DNA from: JBOFEH01 sp051650265
Lineage (GTDB): Bacteria > Bacillota > Clostridia > Lachnospirales > Cellulosilyticaceae
DNA length: 14,274 nt
Assembly (NCBI GenBank): GCA_051650265.1
Contig: JBOFIR010000156.1
Span: 1-14,274 of the forward strand
Reading direction: 5' to 3'
Both the position numbers and the translations under genes were made by a program. Within the stretch, counting starts at the first letter, position 1. Each line of letters opens with the position of its first letter. The notes under the pieces were generated by a model. The model saw nothing but the letters and a program-made list of their open reading frames with translations, was not told the origin of the DNA and made no database searches. Below are positions 1 through 6,822 of this stretch, one piece after another.

Positions 1-1
1 A

Positions 2-271
2 ATTACCTCACTCGGAGCAGCGGGTGCAGCCATTGGACTTGTTCCGAACCTCATTGCAGAAGGACTTGCCAATGTAGGAGATGTGGCGGTCTTTACAGCC
101 ATGTGTATGTGCTGGAGTGGCTACCTCAGTACGCATACAGCCATGATGGATAATCTGAAGTGCAGAGCGCTCACAGGAAAGGCGATTATGGCCCATACCA
201 TCGGAGGCATTTGTGCAGGGGTTGCAGCCAACTGGCTGTTCAAGCTGGCACTACTTCTAATTGTTGCTTAG
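2..271 (+). CDS. C-terminal part of a polytopic membrane protein, probably CD0519/CD1768 family (5' end outside window)
   Basis: An open frame enters from the left edge (first full codon at base 2) and stops at TAG 269-271, giving the last 89 residues of a longer protein. The visible part is rich in Gly, Ala and hydrophobic residues, with segments that look membrane-embedded (around VAVFTAMCMCWSGYL and the end GVAANWLFKLALLLIVA). It contains a STHTAMMD motif and an AHTIGGICAG motif. From memory this resembles the C-terminus of the CD0519/CD1768 family of clostridial membrane proteins, which are related to nucleoside-recognition (Gate) domain proteins and have no established substrate. The frame is certain; the family name is a tentative recognition. 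A perfect hairpin terminator follows directly, so this is the last gene of its transcript. Confidence 0.6.
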   Translation: MTSLGAAGAAIGLVPNLIAEGLANVGDVAVFTAMCMCWSGYLSTHTAMMDNLKCRALTGKAIMAHTIGGICAGVAANWLFKLALLLIVA

Positions 272-277
272 CAAGCA

Positions 278-317
278 TAGCTTTCTATAAAGTATATTTA
301 TAGAAAGCTATTTTTTT
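278..317 (+). terminator. Intrinsic terminator after the membrane protein gene
   Basis: A perfect 14-bp stem (278-291 pairing with 297-310), a 5-base loop GTATA and a run of seven T (311-317). It lies 6 bases after the upstream stop codon and separates that gene from the patatin gene. Confidence 0.93.
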
Positions 318-414
318 GTGGCCCAAAGATTGGGGTCTTTAAACAGGTATGCAAATAGAGTTTGTGGTAGATACTTAGTAATAAACGAAGATCATGGCAT
401 AAGGGGAGAGTTGA

Positions 415-1236
415 ATGAAGATAGGATTAGTATTATCAGGTGGCGGTGGTAAGGGGGCTTATGAACTTGGGGTATTTATGGCACTTCAAGAGTTAGGCAT
501 AGCAGAGCGTATAGAGGTTTTTGCAGGGACATCAATTGGTGCAATTAATGCAGCCTTATTTGCTCAGGGTGATTTGAGCGCAGCTATTGGTATGTGGGAA
601 GAAGTGACTATTGATAAGCTCATCCCACTTAGTAAATTACAGCTCATCAAAAGAGGGATTGGGATTGCTATAGGGGGCAAGATGATTCAGATCAACAAAA
701 ACTACGTGGCACAGAAGATGGCAGAGGGTGCAGTCTCCAAAACAGGTGCCATAGAGATTATTGATAAGTACGTGGATATTCAAGGGATTAAAGATGGTGG
801 TAAGACCTGTTTTGCTACATGTACAGAACTCCCTGGCCTAGAAGCGATGTACTTTCAGATTGATCAATATGATCCGCAGATGGGCAAGGAGATGGTCATT
901 GCCTCAGCATCTCTACCACACATCTATGACTGTGCGCAGATACTTGGAAAGCAATACGTGGATGGAGGGGTAGTGGATAATACCCCTGTTCAGCCTGTGG
1001 TCGATGCAGGTTGCGATCTGGTCATTGTTGTGCAACTCAGCACAGGCGCGCATATTGATCGCAGTCTGTATCCTGGCGTACTCTTTCTCGAGATCGTACC
1101 AAGGCATCTCATTGGCAATATATTAACAGGTACACTTAACCTAGACTATGAAGCAAAGAAACTGCGCATTAAGCAGGGCTATCAAGATGCGATAGACCAG
1201 ATCTATCCCGTTGTGATGCTAACAAAGATGCTATGA
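415..1236 (+). CDS. Patatin-like phospholipase (cytoplasmic lipid acyl hydrolase)
   Basis: This 273-aa protein has the full patatin signature. The oxyanion-hole glycine loop is GGGGKG (residues 9-14), the nucleophile elbow is GTSIG with Ser40, and the catalytic Asp lies in DGG (Asp183-Gly185). Family members use a Ser-Asp dyad to hydrolyse acyl chains from phospholipids or related lipids. Bacterial stand-alone forms are of this size and their physiological substrates are mostly unknown. There is no signal peptide, so it is probably cytoplasmic or peripheral on the membrane. The ATG at 415 is preceded by AAGGGGAG (401-408) at good spacing. I see no clear promoter in the 97 bases between the upstream terminator and this start. 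The gene stands alone and converges on the MFS gene. Confidence 0.93.
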   Translation: MKIGLVLSGGGGKGAYELGVFMALQELGIAERIEVFAGTSIGAINAALFAQGDLSAAIGMWEEVTIDKLIPLSKLQLIKRGIGIAIGGKMIQINKNYVAQKMAEGAVSKTGAIEIIDKYVDIQGIKDGGKTCFATCTELPGLEAMYFQIDQYDPQMGKEMVIASASLPHIYDCAQILGKQYVDGGVVDNTPVQPVVDAGCDLVIVVQLSTGAHIDRSLYPGVLFLEIVPRHLIGNILTGTLNLDYEAKKLRIKQGYQDAIDQIYPVVMLTKML

Positions 1237-1257
1237 GTAGAAGATGCGACATATGAA

Positions 1258-1295
1258 TAAAGTCCCTGATCAAAAGAAAATAATCAGGGACTTTA
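1258..1295. terminator. Hairpin between convergent patatin and MFS genes, possible bidirectional terminator
   Basis: A perfect 13-bp stem (1258-1270 with 1283-1295) and a 12-base A-rich loop lie in the 65-base gap between two convergent genes. The stem carries AAA at its left foot and TTT at its right foot, so either direction would end in a short U run. The T-tract is short, so efficiency is uncertain. Confidence 0.7.
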
Positions 1296-1301
1296 GCATA
1301 C

Positions 1302-3449
1302 TTAGGAACGTTTTTTTGCAGGATAGAGTAATAAAATCAAAAATGCTAGGGTAGAGGCGATTGCTGTGGTGGTATAGACTTGTTTGAACCCTTTATTGAG
1401 CGTATCTTGGAAGAGCTTCTCAATTTGGCTACCTATTTGGTCAATGCTCACGAGATAATTTGCTTTTGCTTTTTCAAAAGTACTTGGGATGGCATCTTTG
1501 AGCGTGGTCATCTTGGTAAGTGTATCTTGCATCCCTGTTTTAGCTGCTTGGAGCTGGGTCTTAGCGGATTCTAAGCCTGATTTTTTACCTTCAAGGGTTT
1601 TGAGCTGTGTTGTAAGTGTCTTGAGCTGCGCTGTAAGGGCTGGAGGCTGAGCCATAGGGGGCATCTTTGCAAGAGAAGATTGAATGCCTGTGATGCCTTG
1701 GTTGACACCAGCAATTCCCTGATCGACACCTTTAATGCCTTGATCTAGCTGAGCTAAAGTTGTATCAAATGTAGGTAAGTTCGTAGCGAGTGAGTCAATG
1801 CCTTTTTGAATACCATCTTGGATCGTCGCCTCTTGGGTAGGCATTTTCTCATCGAACATACGAGAAGCAAGTGTTTTGGAACGCTCAGTAATATTGGTCA
1901 CATCGGCAGACTGCATCAGCTCCACAAGATCAGCAGGAAGTGTACCGCCACCACCAGTCATGTTGATGTTGACTGTATTAAAGCTTGTAAGGTCAGGGAA
2001 ATTCACATCTTTGAGCTTATCACTCATTTTGGGGTCGGCTTTAAGGGTTTTGAATTGGTCAGTGAGTTCCTGTGCATAAGGAAGTGGTGGTACGTTTAAT
2101 GTATTTGGAAATAGTGGTAAGAGATTATCTTGAAGTGTACCGCCTGCATGAGCCAGGAAGCCAACCATAATTGCTGGTGCGATCGTGGTGCCGATGGAGC
2201 GAATTAAAGAGAGTGTAGAAAGTGCAGAGGTAGCTTCAGCTTCTTCTGTATTATCTAGCATCATATAGTTGAGCGGTGCACCCATCGTAAAGCCCATACC
2301 AAGTCCAATGAGTGCAAGGCCAAGGCTTGCAGTCATAAAGGTTGGATGTGTTGTTGCTACAAAGATGAGGAACAAAGAGCCAACCACTGCAATGAGAAAG
2401 CCTGCAGCTAAAGTGAATTTGGCCCCAATCTTATCGACCAAATTGCCAGAGAGTGGTGCAGCAATACCAGCAAAGACACCGAGTATGATGACGAAGTAGC
2501 CACCTTTACCTGTAGGGACTTTGAGAAGGTTCTCACAGAATTGAGGAACGAAGACCATCCCCATCATGACGATCCCTGAAAGGAAAGCAACCAAGAGGGT
2601 GATGACAATCCGTGGTTTGGTGAAGTAGCCAATGTTGAGTACGGGGTCTTCAGCCCTGCGCTCGGCGAGGATGAACAATGGTAGGAGGACCACAAATGCA
2701 ATGAGGAATGGATAGACCTTGGTGCTTGTGACTGTAGCTACAAAGTTAAAAAAGTCGATGTTGCGCAGACCATAGAGAAGTGAACTGACGGTAAGTACGA
2801 TGAGTAGGACGCCTAGTTTGTCAATCTTCTTCACATCTGTGACCTTTGTATTGGGTAGAAAGATGAAGCCGCAGATGATGATGAAGATACAAATAGGAAT
2901 ATTAATATAAAAGATGAACTGCCAGTTGCTGGTGCCAAAGATGTCTAAGATTGCACTTCCAGCAGAAGATCCAAAAATATTGGCAATCCCAAAGACACCC
3001 CCTATAAGGCCAAGTGCCATCCCCCTTTTTTCAGGAGGAAAAGTGGTGCCAAACTCTGCTGTAGCAACAGGGATGATCCCACCGCCGCCGATAGCCTGAA
3101 TCACGCGTGCCATAAGGAGCATTGGGAAGCTTCCTGCAACAGAGGAGAGTCCGCAGAGCAGGGAACCAAGCCCAAAGAGAAAGATACTGATGAGATAGAT
3201 GGTCTTGCGGCCAAGTTTGTCAGCGAGTTTGCCCGAAACGGGGATACTAGAAGCATAAGCGAGGGTGTAGATGGTAATCATCCAGATGGCGCTTTGTTCA
3301 GGCACCATGAGCGTGTTTTGAATGACTGTACGTGCAGGTGTGACAATCCCTGTATCAAGGGCACCCATGAAGATTCCTAATAAATAAATGATCATGATCA
3401 TGGGTAGATTAAGTTTGGGTGTTTTTTTTGATAGAGTATCAGTTGACAT
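1302..3449 (-). CDS. DHA2-type MFS drug efflux permease with a long extracytoplasmic insert before the last membrane helix
   Basis: This 715-aa proton-coupled multidrug-exporter-like protein belongs to the 14-helix DHA2 (EmrB/QacA) branch of the major facilitator superfamily. Visible motifs are the TM1 region LDTGIVTPA (31-39), motif A GKLADKLGRK (73-82), and the TM5-6 block ending in FIFYINIP (178-185). The motif-C proline is missing (GSSAG at 160-164 where GPxxG is usual). About 13 membrane helices end near residue 435. A hydrophilic stretch of ~250 residues (about 436-691) precedes the last helix (AIASTLAFLILLLY) and a KKRS tail. Typical relatives are ~470-550 aa, so this insert is unusually long; it holds a heptad-like repeat at 568-588 and coiled-coil-like segments. 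The ATG at 3449 has AAAGGAG (3461-3467) 11 bases upstream. It follows the TetR gene by 35 bases, so the two are probably cotranscribed and TetR-controlled. The substrate is unknown. Confidence 0.92.
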   Translation of the reverse strand: MSTDTLSKKTPKLNLPMIMIIYLLGIFMGALDTGIVTPARTVIQNTLMVPEQSAIWMITIYTLAYASSIPVSGKLADKLGRKTIYLISIFLFGLGSLLCGLSSVAGSFPMLLMARVIQAIGGGGIIPVATAEFGTTFPPEKRGMALGLIGGVFGIANIFGSSAGSAILDIFGTSNWQFIFYINIPICIFIIICGFIFLPNTKVTDVKKIDKLGVLLIVLTVSSLLYGLRNIDFFNFVATVTSTKVYPFLIAFVVLLPLFILAERRAEDPVLNIGYFTKPRIVITLLVAFLSGIVMMGMVFVPQFCENLLKVPTGKGGYFVIILGVFAGIAAPLSGNLVDKIGAKFTLAAGFLIAVVGSLFLIFVATTHPTFMTASLGLALIGLGMGFTMGAPLNYMMLDNTEEAEATSALSTLSLIRSIGTTIAPAIMVGFLAHAGGTLQDNLLPLFPNTLNVPPLPYAQELTDQFKTLKADPKMSDKLKDVNFPDLTSFNTVNINMTGGGGTLPADLVELMQSADVTNITERSKTLASRMFDEKMPTQEATIQDGIQKGIDSLATNLPTFDTTLAQLDQGIKGVDQGIAGVNQGITGIQSSLAKMPPMAQPPALTAQLKTLTTQLKTLEGKKSGLESAKTQLQAAKTGMQDTLTKMTTLKDAIPSTFEKAKANYLVSIDQIGSQIEKLFQDTLNKGFKQVYTTTAIASTLAFLILLLYPAKKRS
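1686..1748 (-). repeat. Three tandem 21-base units encoding 7-residue repeats inside the MFS extracytoplasmic domain
   Basis: On the minus strand the units encode LDQGIKG, then VDQGIAG, then VNQGITG (protein residues 568-588), followed by a decayed fourth unit IQSSLAK. Periodic hydrophobic positions suggest a coiled coil or amphipathic helix. The DNA units are similar but not identical, so this is an old internal duplication. Confidence 0.75.
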
Positions 3450-3484
3450 ATGCGCAAACGCTCCTTTGGTTTTTTAAGATAAGG

Positions 3485-4102
3485 TTAAGTGAAATGATTG
3501 ATCCCTTCAAAAAGAATAGATAACATGAGGTTGATTTCCTTGTCATCATCATAAGAGAGGTTTGGGGCAAGGAGATTTTTGCTGAGTGTATAGCCGATCA
3601 TCATGCTAAAGATGATGCGTGAGACACTCTGGGAATGTGCAGGATCGATATGTTTTTCTAAGTAGGGCGTATAGAGTGTCGTCCAGTATTGGTAGAAAAC
3701 CTGACGGAACTTTTCATCACGAAAGATCTGGTGGATAAGAAGTTTGAAGAGTTCGGGATTTTCATCGCTGAGGGCGATTTTCTCTGTAAAAAGTGTATGG
3801 AGGATGTGGTACAAGGTGTCATCTGGAAGTGTAGCGATGGGGGCGGGTTGCTCGAGCATATTCATGAGGCAGGGATAGAAGATATGATTGAATAAGATCT
3901 GCTTAGTTGGGAAGTATTTGAAGAGTGTCTTCTCTGTGGTGTGTGCTTTTTGTGCGATTTCTAGTGTGGTGGTGGCTGTATAGCCTTTGGCCGAAAAAAG
4001 TTCTAGTGCAGCATCTAGAATAGCAAGTTGTTTGGGTGAGAGCTTTTGGTGAGCCATGGGACAGCCATAGGTGTGCATGAGCTCTTGAAGTGTGTTTGGC
4101 AT
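3485..4102 (-). CDS. TetR/AcrR-family transcriptional repressor, probable local regulator of the MFS pump
   Basis: This is a DNA-binding one-component repressor. The TetR N-terminal domain is clear: LAILDAALELFSAKGY, then the helix-turn-helix block TTTLEIAQKAHTTEKTLFKYFPTK (residues about 44-67 from the chosen start), then an all-helical ligand/dimer domain. The frame is open to an ATG at 4159 (224 aa). I prefer the ATG at 4102 (205 aa) because AGGAGG (4117-4122) precedes it and the promoter -10 box (4168-4173) would leave the 4159 ATG essentially leaderless and without a Shine-Dalgarno. The AGGAGG-to-ATG spacing is long (14 bases), so ATG 4078 or 4057 remain possible, though neither has a good site. 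It lies upstream of the MFS gene in one operon, and two palindromes in its promoter/leader suggest autorepression. The inducing ligand is unknown. Confidence 0.9.
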   Translation of the reverse strand: MPNTLQELMHTYGCPMAHQKLSPKQLAILDAALELFSAKGYTATTTLEIAQKAHTTEKTLFKYFPTKQILFNHIFYPCLMNMLEQPAPIATLPDDTLYHILHTLFTEKIALSDENPELFKLLIHQIFRDEKFRQVFYQYWTTLYTPYLEKHIDPAHSQSVSRIIFSMMIGYTLSKNLLAPNLSYDDDKEINLMLSILFEGINHFT

Positions 4103-4131
4103 AGCGTTTTGGGTCGCCTCCTGCAAAAGAG

Positions 4132-4145
4132 AGTAAGTACTTACT
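4132..4145. promoter_or_regulatory. Perfect 14-bp palindrome, likely TetR operator
   Basis: AGTAAGTACTTACT is self-complementary over all 14 bases. It lies between the tetR-MFS promoter and the AGGAGG site, at roughly +16 to +29 of the predicted transcript. Length, symmetry and position suit a TetR-family dimer. That the adjacent TetR binds it is inference. Confidence 0.65.
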
Positions 4146-4161
4146 TTACTTGCTTGCATCT

Positions 4162-4195
4162 AAGACTATTATAGTCTTCACTTGGCAATGTGCAA
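4162..4195 (-). promoter_or_regulatory. Promoter of the tetR-MFS operon with an overlapping 17-bp palindrome
   Basis: On the minus strand a perfect TATAAT -10 (4168-4173) lies 16 bases from a weak -35 TTGCAC (4190-4195). The -10 sits inside the inverted repeat AAGACTATAATAGTCTT (4162-4178; 7-bp arms, 3-base centre). A protein bound there would block RNA polymerase, so it is a second candidate operator. Predicted transcription start is near 4161. Confidence 0.7.
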
Positions 4196-4280
4196 TTTGG
4201 GAAAATACCAAAAAGTAGAAGTCATAAGTCCATATCTTTTCGTCATTTTTTAAGGACAGCCCTCTTTAATGGGCACTTTG

Positions 4281-4289
4281 TGTTATAAT
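4281..4289 (+). promoter_or_regulatory. Extended -10 promoter for the 194-aa protein gene
   Basis: TGTTATAAT matches the extended -10 consensus TGnTATAAT exactly. No good -35 is seen 17 bases upstream, as is common for extended -10 promoters. The transcript would start near 4296, with a leader of about 40 bases. Confidence 0.7.
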
Positions 4290-4334
4290 AACTAAGAACA
4301 ACAAAAAAATATCACAGCAAGGAAGCGAAAATAG

Positions 4335-4919
4335 ATGAATCAACAAGCACAAACTATTCATGAGACCCTCTATGGGAAACCTCTTGATTGTAAAAAAAAT
4401 ATTAGAGACTATATCACATTGGTCAAACAACAAAGCAAGACATTAGATGCAGAGGTAGTAGGGGAAGTCTACGAGCACATTGAGCAGGCGATCAATGAGT
4501 TCACAACAAAAGTAAAAGCTAATACAGCTGTTCAGCTCAAAAAAGAACTTCAAAGCCAACTCGGTAACTTCAAGAAAAAAGAAGAGAAAAAAGTAGAGGA
4601 AGATCCATTTATCGTATTCTTTAGAGATGCGTATCCAAGAGGGATGCGTGACAAGAACTACACAGTGGTACTGATGGATCAAGCGGTAATCACACCAGAG
4701 CAGATTCTGACAACACTCAAATATATCAACCGTTACTGCATGGACTCACGTCTTTCACGTGAGCAAAAAGCAGCGATTTATCCAATGATTGACAAATTGT
4801 TAAGCAGCAACAACATCAAGATGATCAACCAAGTAAGAAGTCTTGAGCACCTTGTACGCCGTGCAAACTTTAGAATTGTGCCATTAGGGGATAGCTATAG
4901 CGTGCATATCAATAAGTAA
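4335..4919 (+). CDS. Unrecognised 194-aa cytoplasmic protein
   Basis: I do not recognise the family. The ATG at 4335 follows AAGGAA (4319-4324) by 10 bases and an extended -10 promoter, so the gene looks real and expressed. The protein has no signal peptide or membrane segment. Residues 1-75 are helical and charged with coiled-coil character. A short Lys/Glu-rich hinge (around KKKEEKKVEED) separates them from a C-terminal region that looks folded (PFIVFFRDAYPRGMRD onward, ending VPLGDSYSVHINK). No catalytic motif is evident. It is divergent from the tetR-MFS operon and lies upstream of the ABC exporter, which has its own promoter, so neither neighbour defines its function. Confidence refers to its being a gene. 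Confidence 0.8.
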   Translation: MNQQAQTIHETLYGKPLDCKKNIRDYITLVKQQSKTLDAEVVGEVYEHIEQAINEFTTKVKANTAVQLKKELQSQLGNFKKKEEKKVEEDPFIVFFRDAYPRGMRDKNYTVVLMDQAVITPEQILTTLKYINRYCMDSRLSREQKAAIYPMIDKLLSSNNIKMINQVRSLEHLVRRANFRIVPLGDSYSVHINK

Positions 4920-4936
4920 AAAAAAGAAACTTATGC

Positions 4937-4967
4937 TTGACATAGAGTTAACTTTAAGGTGTAAAAT
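4937..4967 (+). promoter_or_regulatory. MerR-family-type promoter (19-bp spacer with central dyad) for the ABC exporter operon
   Basis: A perfect -35 TTGACA (4937-4942) and -10 TAAAAT (4962-4967) are separated by 19 bases, 2 more than optimal. The spacer carries a dyad centred on GTTAAC (TAGAGTTAACTTTA, 4943-4956; one mismatched pair). MerR-family activators bind such dyads and untwist overlong spacers when a drug, metal or oxidant is present. No merR-like gene is in the window, so the regulator would be encoded elsewhere. The layout is seen directly; the regulator is inferred. Confidence 0.8.
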
Positions 4968-4990
4968 TAAACTAACGTAAAAAATAGAGG

Positions 4991-5033
4991 GTGTAGCCAT
5001 TCCAAAAAGTAGTACTGGAATTGCTACACTTTT
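4991..5033 (+). terminator. Leader hairpin with short U run before the ABC exporter, possible attenuator
   Basis: GTGTAGC (4991-4997) pairs with GCTACAC (5023-5029), and after one mismatch ATTCC (4999-5003) pairs with GGAAT (5017-5021). The loop is 13 bases and TTTT (5030-5033) follows. It lies downstream of the MerR-type promoter and 14 bases before the AAGGAGG site, so it is within the operon's leader. It could terminate transcripts from the upstream gene, attenuate the exporter, or both. No leader peptide is seen: the only GTG at 4991 is followed at once by TAG. Confidence 0.6.
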
Positions 5034-5061
5034 ATTACGAGTTTTGAAGGAGGAGAGCAAA

Positions 5062-6810
5062 GTGGCAGATAAGAATTTGATTAAACACTATTTTGTCAAG
5101 CACAAATGGGCATACCTAGCTGGGATGATTTTAGTGTTCATCGTTGACTATATCCAGATGTTCATTCCTGAGATCACGGGAAATGTAACAGACGGCATCA
5201 AGGATGGGAGTATGACAGCTGAGGGGATTATGATTCAAATCGTCTTTTTGATGCTCACAGCACTAGGATTGGTACTTGGGAGAATCGGATGGCGCTATTA
5301 TCTGGTTGGGACATCAAGAAAGATTGAAACAGATATTCGTAGTAATTTATTTAAAAAATGGGTGACTTTAGATCTTACGTATTTTAACCAACATAAGACG
5401 GGAAATCTGATGGCGTATGCCACCAATGACCTCAATGCCATCCGTATGATGATGGGAACAGGGCTCATTATTTTATTTGATGCTATTGTATTAACACTGA
5501 TGGTTATTCTTAGAATGGCCACCCACGTGGATGTGAAGTTGACACTTTGGGCGATCTTACCGATGCCAATTATCAGTCTTGGGGGCTGGTATTTAGGGGG
5601 GAAGGTCAAAGCGCGCTTCTTACATAAGCAAAAGGCATTTGCTGTACTTTCTGATAAGGTACAAGAATCCTTCTCGGGGATCAAGGTAATCAAAGCCTTT
5701 GCGCAAGAGTATTATGATATCAAGGAATTTGATACGATCAGCAATGATAACTATGAGAAGAATCTAAGCCTTGCCAAGATCTCTGCGATTATGGCACCCG
5801 CTACTATTTTTCTTGTAGGTATGAGCTTACTGATCTCTATAGGGTATGGTGGGTATCTAACGATGATCAATCAGATCACGATTGGGCAATTCGTTGCGTT
5901 CAACCAATATATCTTGATGCTGAGTTGGCCGATGCAAGCCATCGCTATGGGGATCAATGTCTTTGCACAGGGGACTGCATCAATCAAGCGTATTGAAGAT
6001 GTATTGGCAGAAGAGCCAACAGTCAAAGATCCGAAGCATCCAGTAGTGATGAAAAAAGGTAATGGTGCGATTCGCCTTCAGAACCTGACATTCAACTACC
6101 CAGATAATGGACAAGTTGGCTTAGATGGGATCAATCTGGAGCTTGAAGCAGGGCAGACGCTTGCTGTACTTGGGCGTACAGGTAGTGGTAAATCCACACT
6201 TGTAAGTCTTCTGCTCAGACTCTACAATGTGCCAAAGGGAAGTATCTTCCTAGATGGACAAGATATTATGAAAGCATCGCTTGAATCTGTGCGTGAGCAG
6301 ATTGCTTACGTGCCACAAGATCACTTCTTGTTTAGTGACACCATCGCCAATAACATTCGTTTTGGTGAGACAAGCGCTAAGCTGGGACAGGTTGAACAAG
6401 CGGCCAAAGACGCCCATGTGCATCAAAATATCGTAGACTTCCCAGATCAGTATGAGACTGTAGTGGGTGAGCGTGGTACCATGCTTTCAGGTGGACAAAA
6501 ACAAAGGATTTCTATTGCACGTGCTATGATATTAGAAGCACCAATACTGATTCTAGATGACTCACTTTCTGCGGTAGATACCCAGACAGAAGAGACAATT
6601 CTAAGAAATCTCAAAGAGACACGTGGGGATAAGACGAACATTATTATTGCACACCGTATTTCAACGGTACAACAAGCGGATCAGATTGTTGTACTTGATC
6701 ATGGACGTATCGTTGAGCGTGGTAATCATGAAAGTCTCTTAGCGGCAGACGGAATCTACGCAGAGATGTTTAGACAACAAAAATTAGAAGAAGAGATTAA
6801 TAATGCATAG
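5062..6810 (+). CDS. Heterodimeric ABC exporter subunit with degenerate ATPase site (YheI/BmrC-like)
   Basis: A half-size type IV ABC exporter of 582 aa: an N-terminal six-helix transmembrane domain (to about residue 310) and a nucleotide-binding domain. Motifs are Walker A GRTGSGKS (371-378), Q-loop YVPQD, signature LSGGQ (475-479), Walker B ILILDD with Asp500 where catalytic Glu is normal, and switch His531. The Glu-to-Asp change is the mark of the degenerate site in heterodimers such as TM287/288, BmrCD and LmrCD, so this subunit should pair with the next gene product to export drugs or lipophilic compounds. The frame could open at TTG 5044, but that codon overlaps the Shine-Dalgarno. GTG 5062, 8 bases after AAGGAGG (5047-5053), is the likely start. 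The gene is first in a two-gene operon behind a MerR-type promoter. Confidence 0.93.
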   Translation: MADKNLIKHYFVKHKWAYLAGMILVFIVDYIQMFIPEITGNVTDGIKDGSMTAEGIMIQIVFLMLTALGLVLGRIGWRYYLVGTSRKIETDIRSNLFKKWVTLDLTYFNQHKTGNLMAYATNDLNAIRMMMGTGLIILFDAIVLTLMVILRMATHVDVKLTLWAILPMPIISLGGWYLGGKVKARFLHKQKAFAVLSDKVQESFSGIKVIKAFAQEYYDIKEFDTISNDNYEKNLSLAKISAIMAPATIFLVGMSLLISIGYGGYLTMINQITIGQFVAFNQYILMLSWPMQAIAMGINVFAQGTASIKRIEDVLAEEPTVKDPKHPVVMKKGNGAIRLQNLTFNYPDNGQVGLDGINLELEAGQTLAVLGRTGSGKSTLVSLLLRLYNVPKGSIFLDGQDIMKASLESVREQIAYVPQDHFLFSDTIANNIRFGETSAKLGQVEQAAKDAHVHQNIVDFPDQYETVVGERGTMLSGGQKQRISIARAMILEAPILILDDSLSAVDTQTEETILRNLKETRGDKTNIIIAHRISTVQQADQIVVLDHGRIVERGNHESLLAADGIYAEMFRQQKLEEEINNA

Positions 6811-6822
6811 GAGGGGAAACTG

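Noticed and set aside
321..345. Second hairpin (AAAGA/TCTTT) upstream of the patatin gene as a riboswitch or attenuator
   Set aside because: Five pairs only, with no T-tract and no known aptamer features.
1806..2099. Plus-strand open frames opposite the MFS gene
   Set aside because: They lie fully inside the MFS coding region, have no Shine-Dalgarno and no recognisable domain.
4912..4934. ATAAGT/ACTTAT inverted repeat as a terminator of the 194-aa protein gene
   Set aside because: Only six A/T-rich pairs with a poly-A loop and no T-tract.
5044..5061. TTG start for the first ABC subunit
   Set aside because: TTG 5044 immediately abuts and partly precedes the AAGGAGG site; GTG 5062 is correctly spaced from it.
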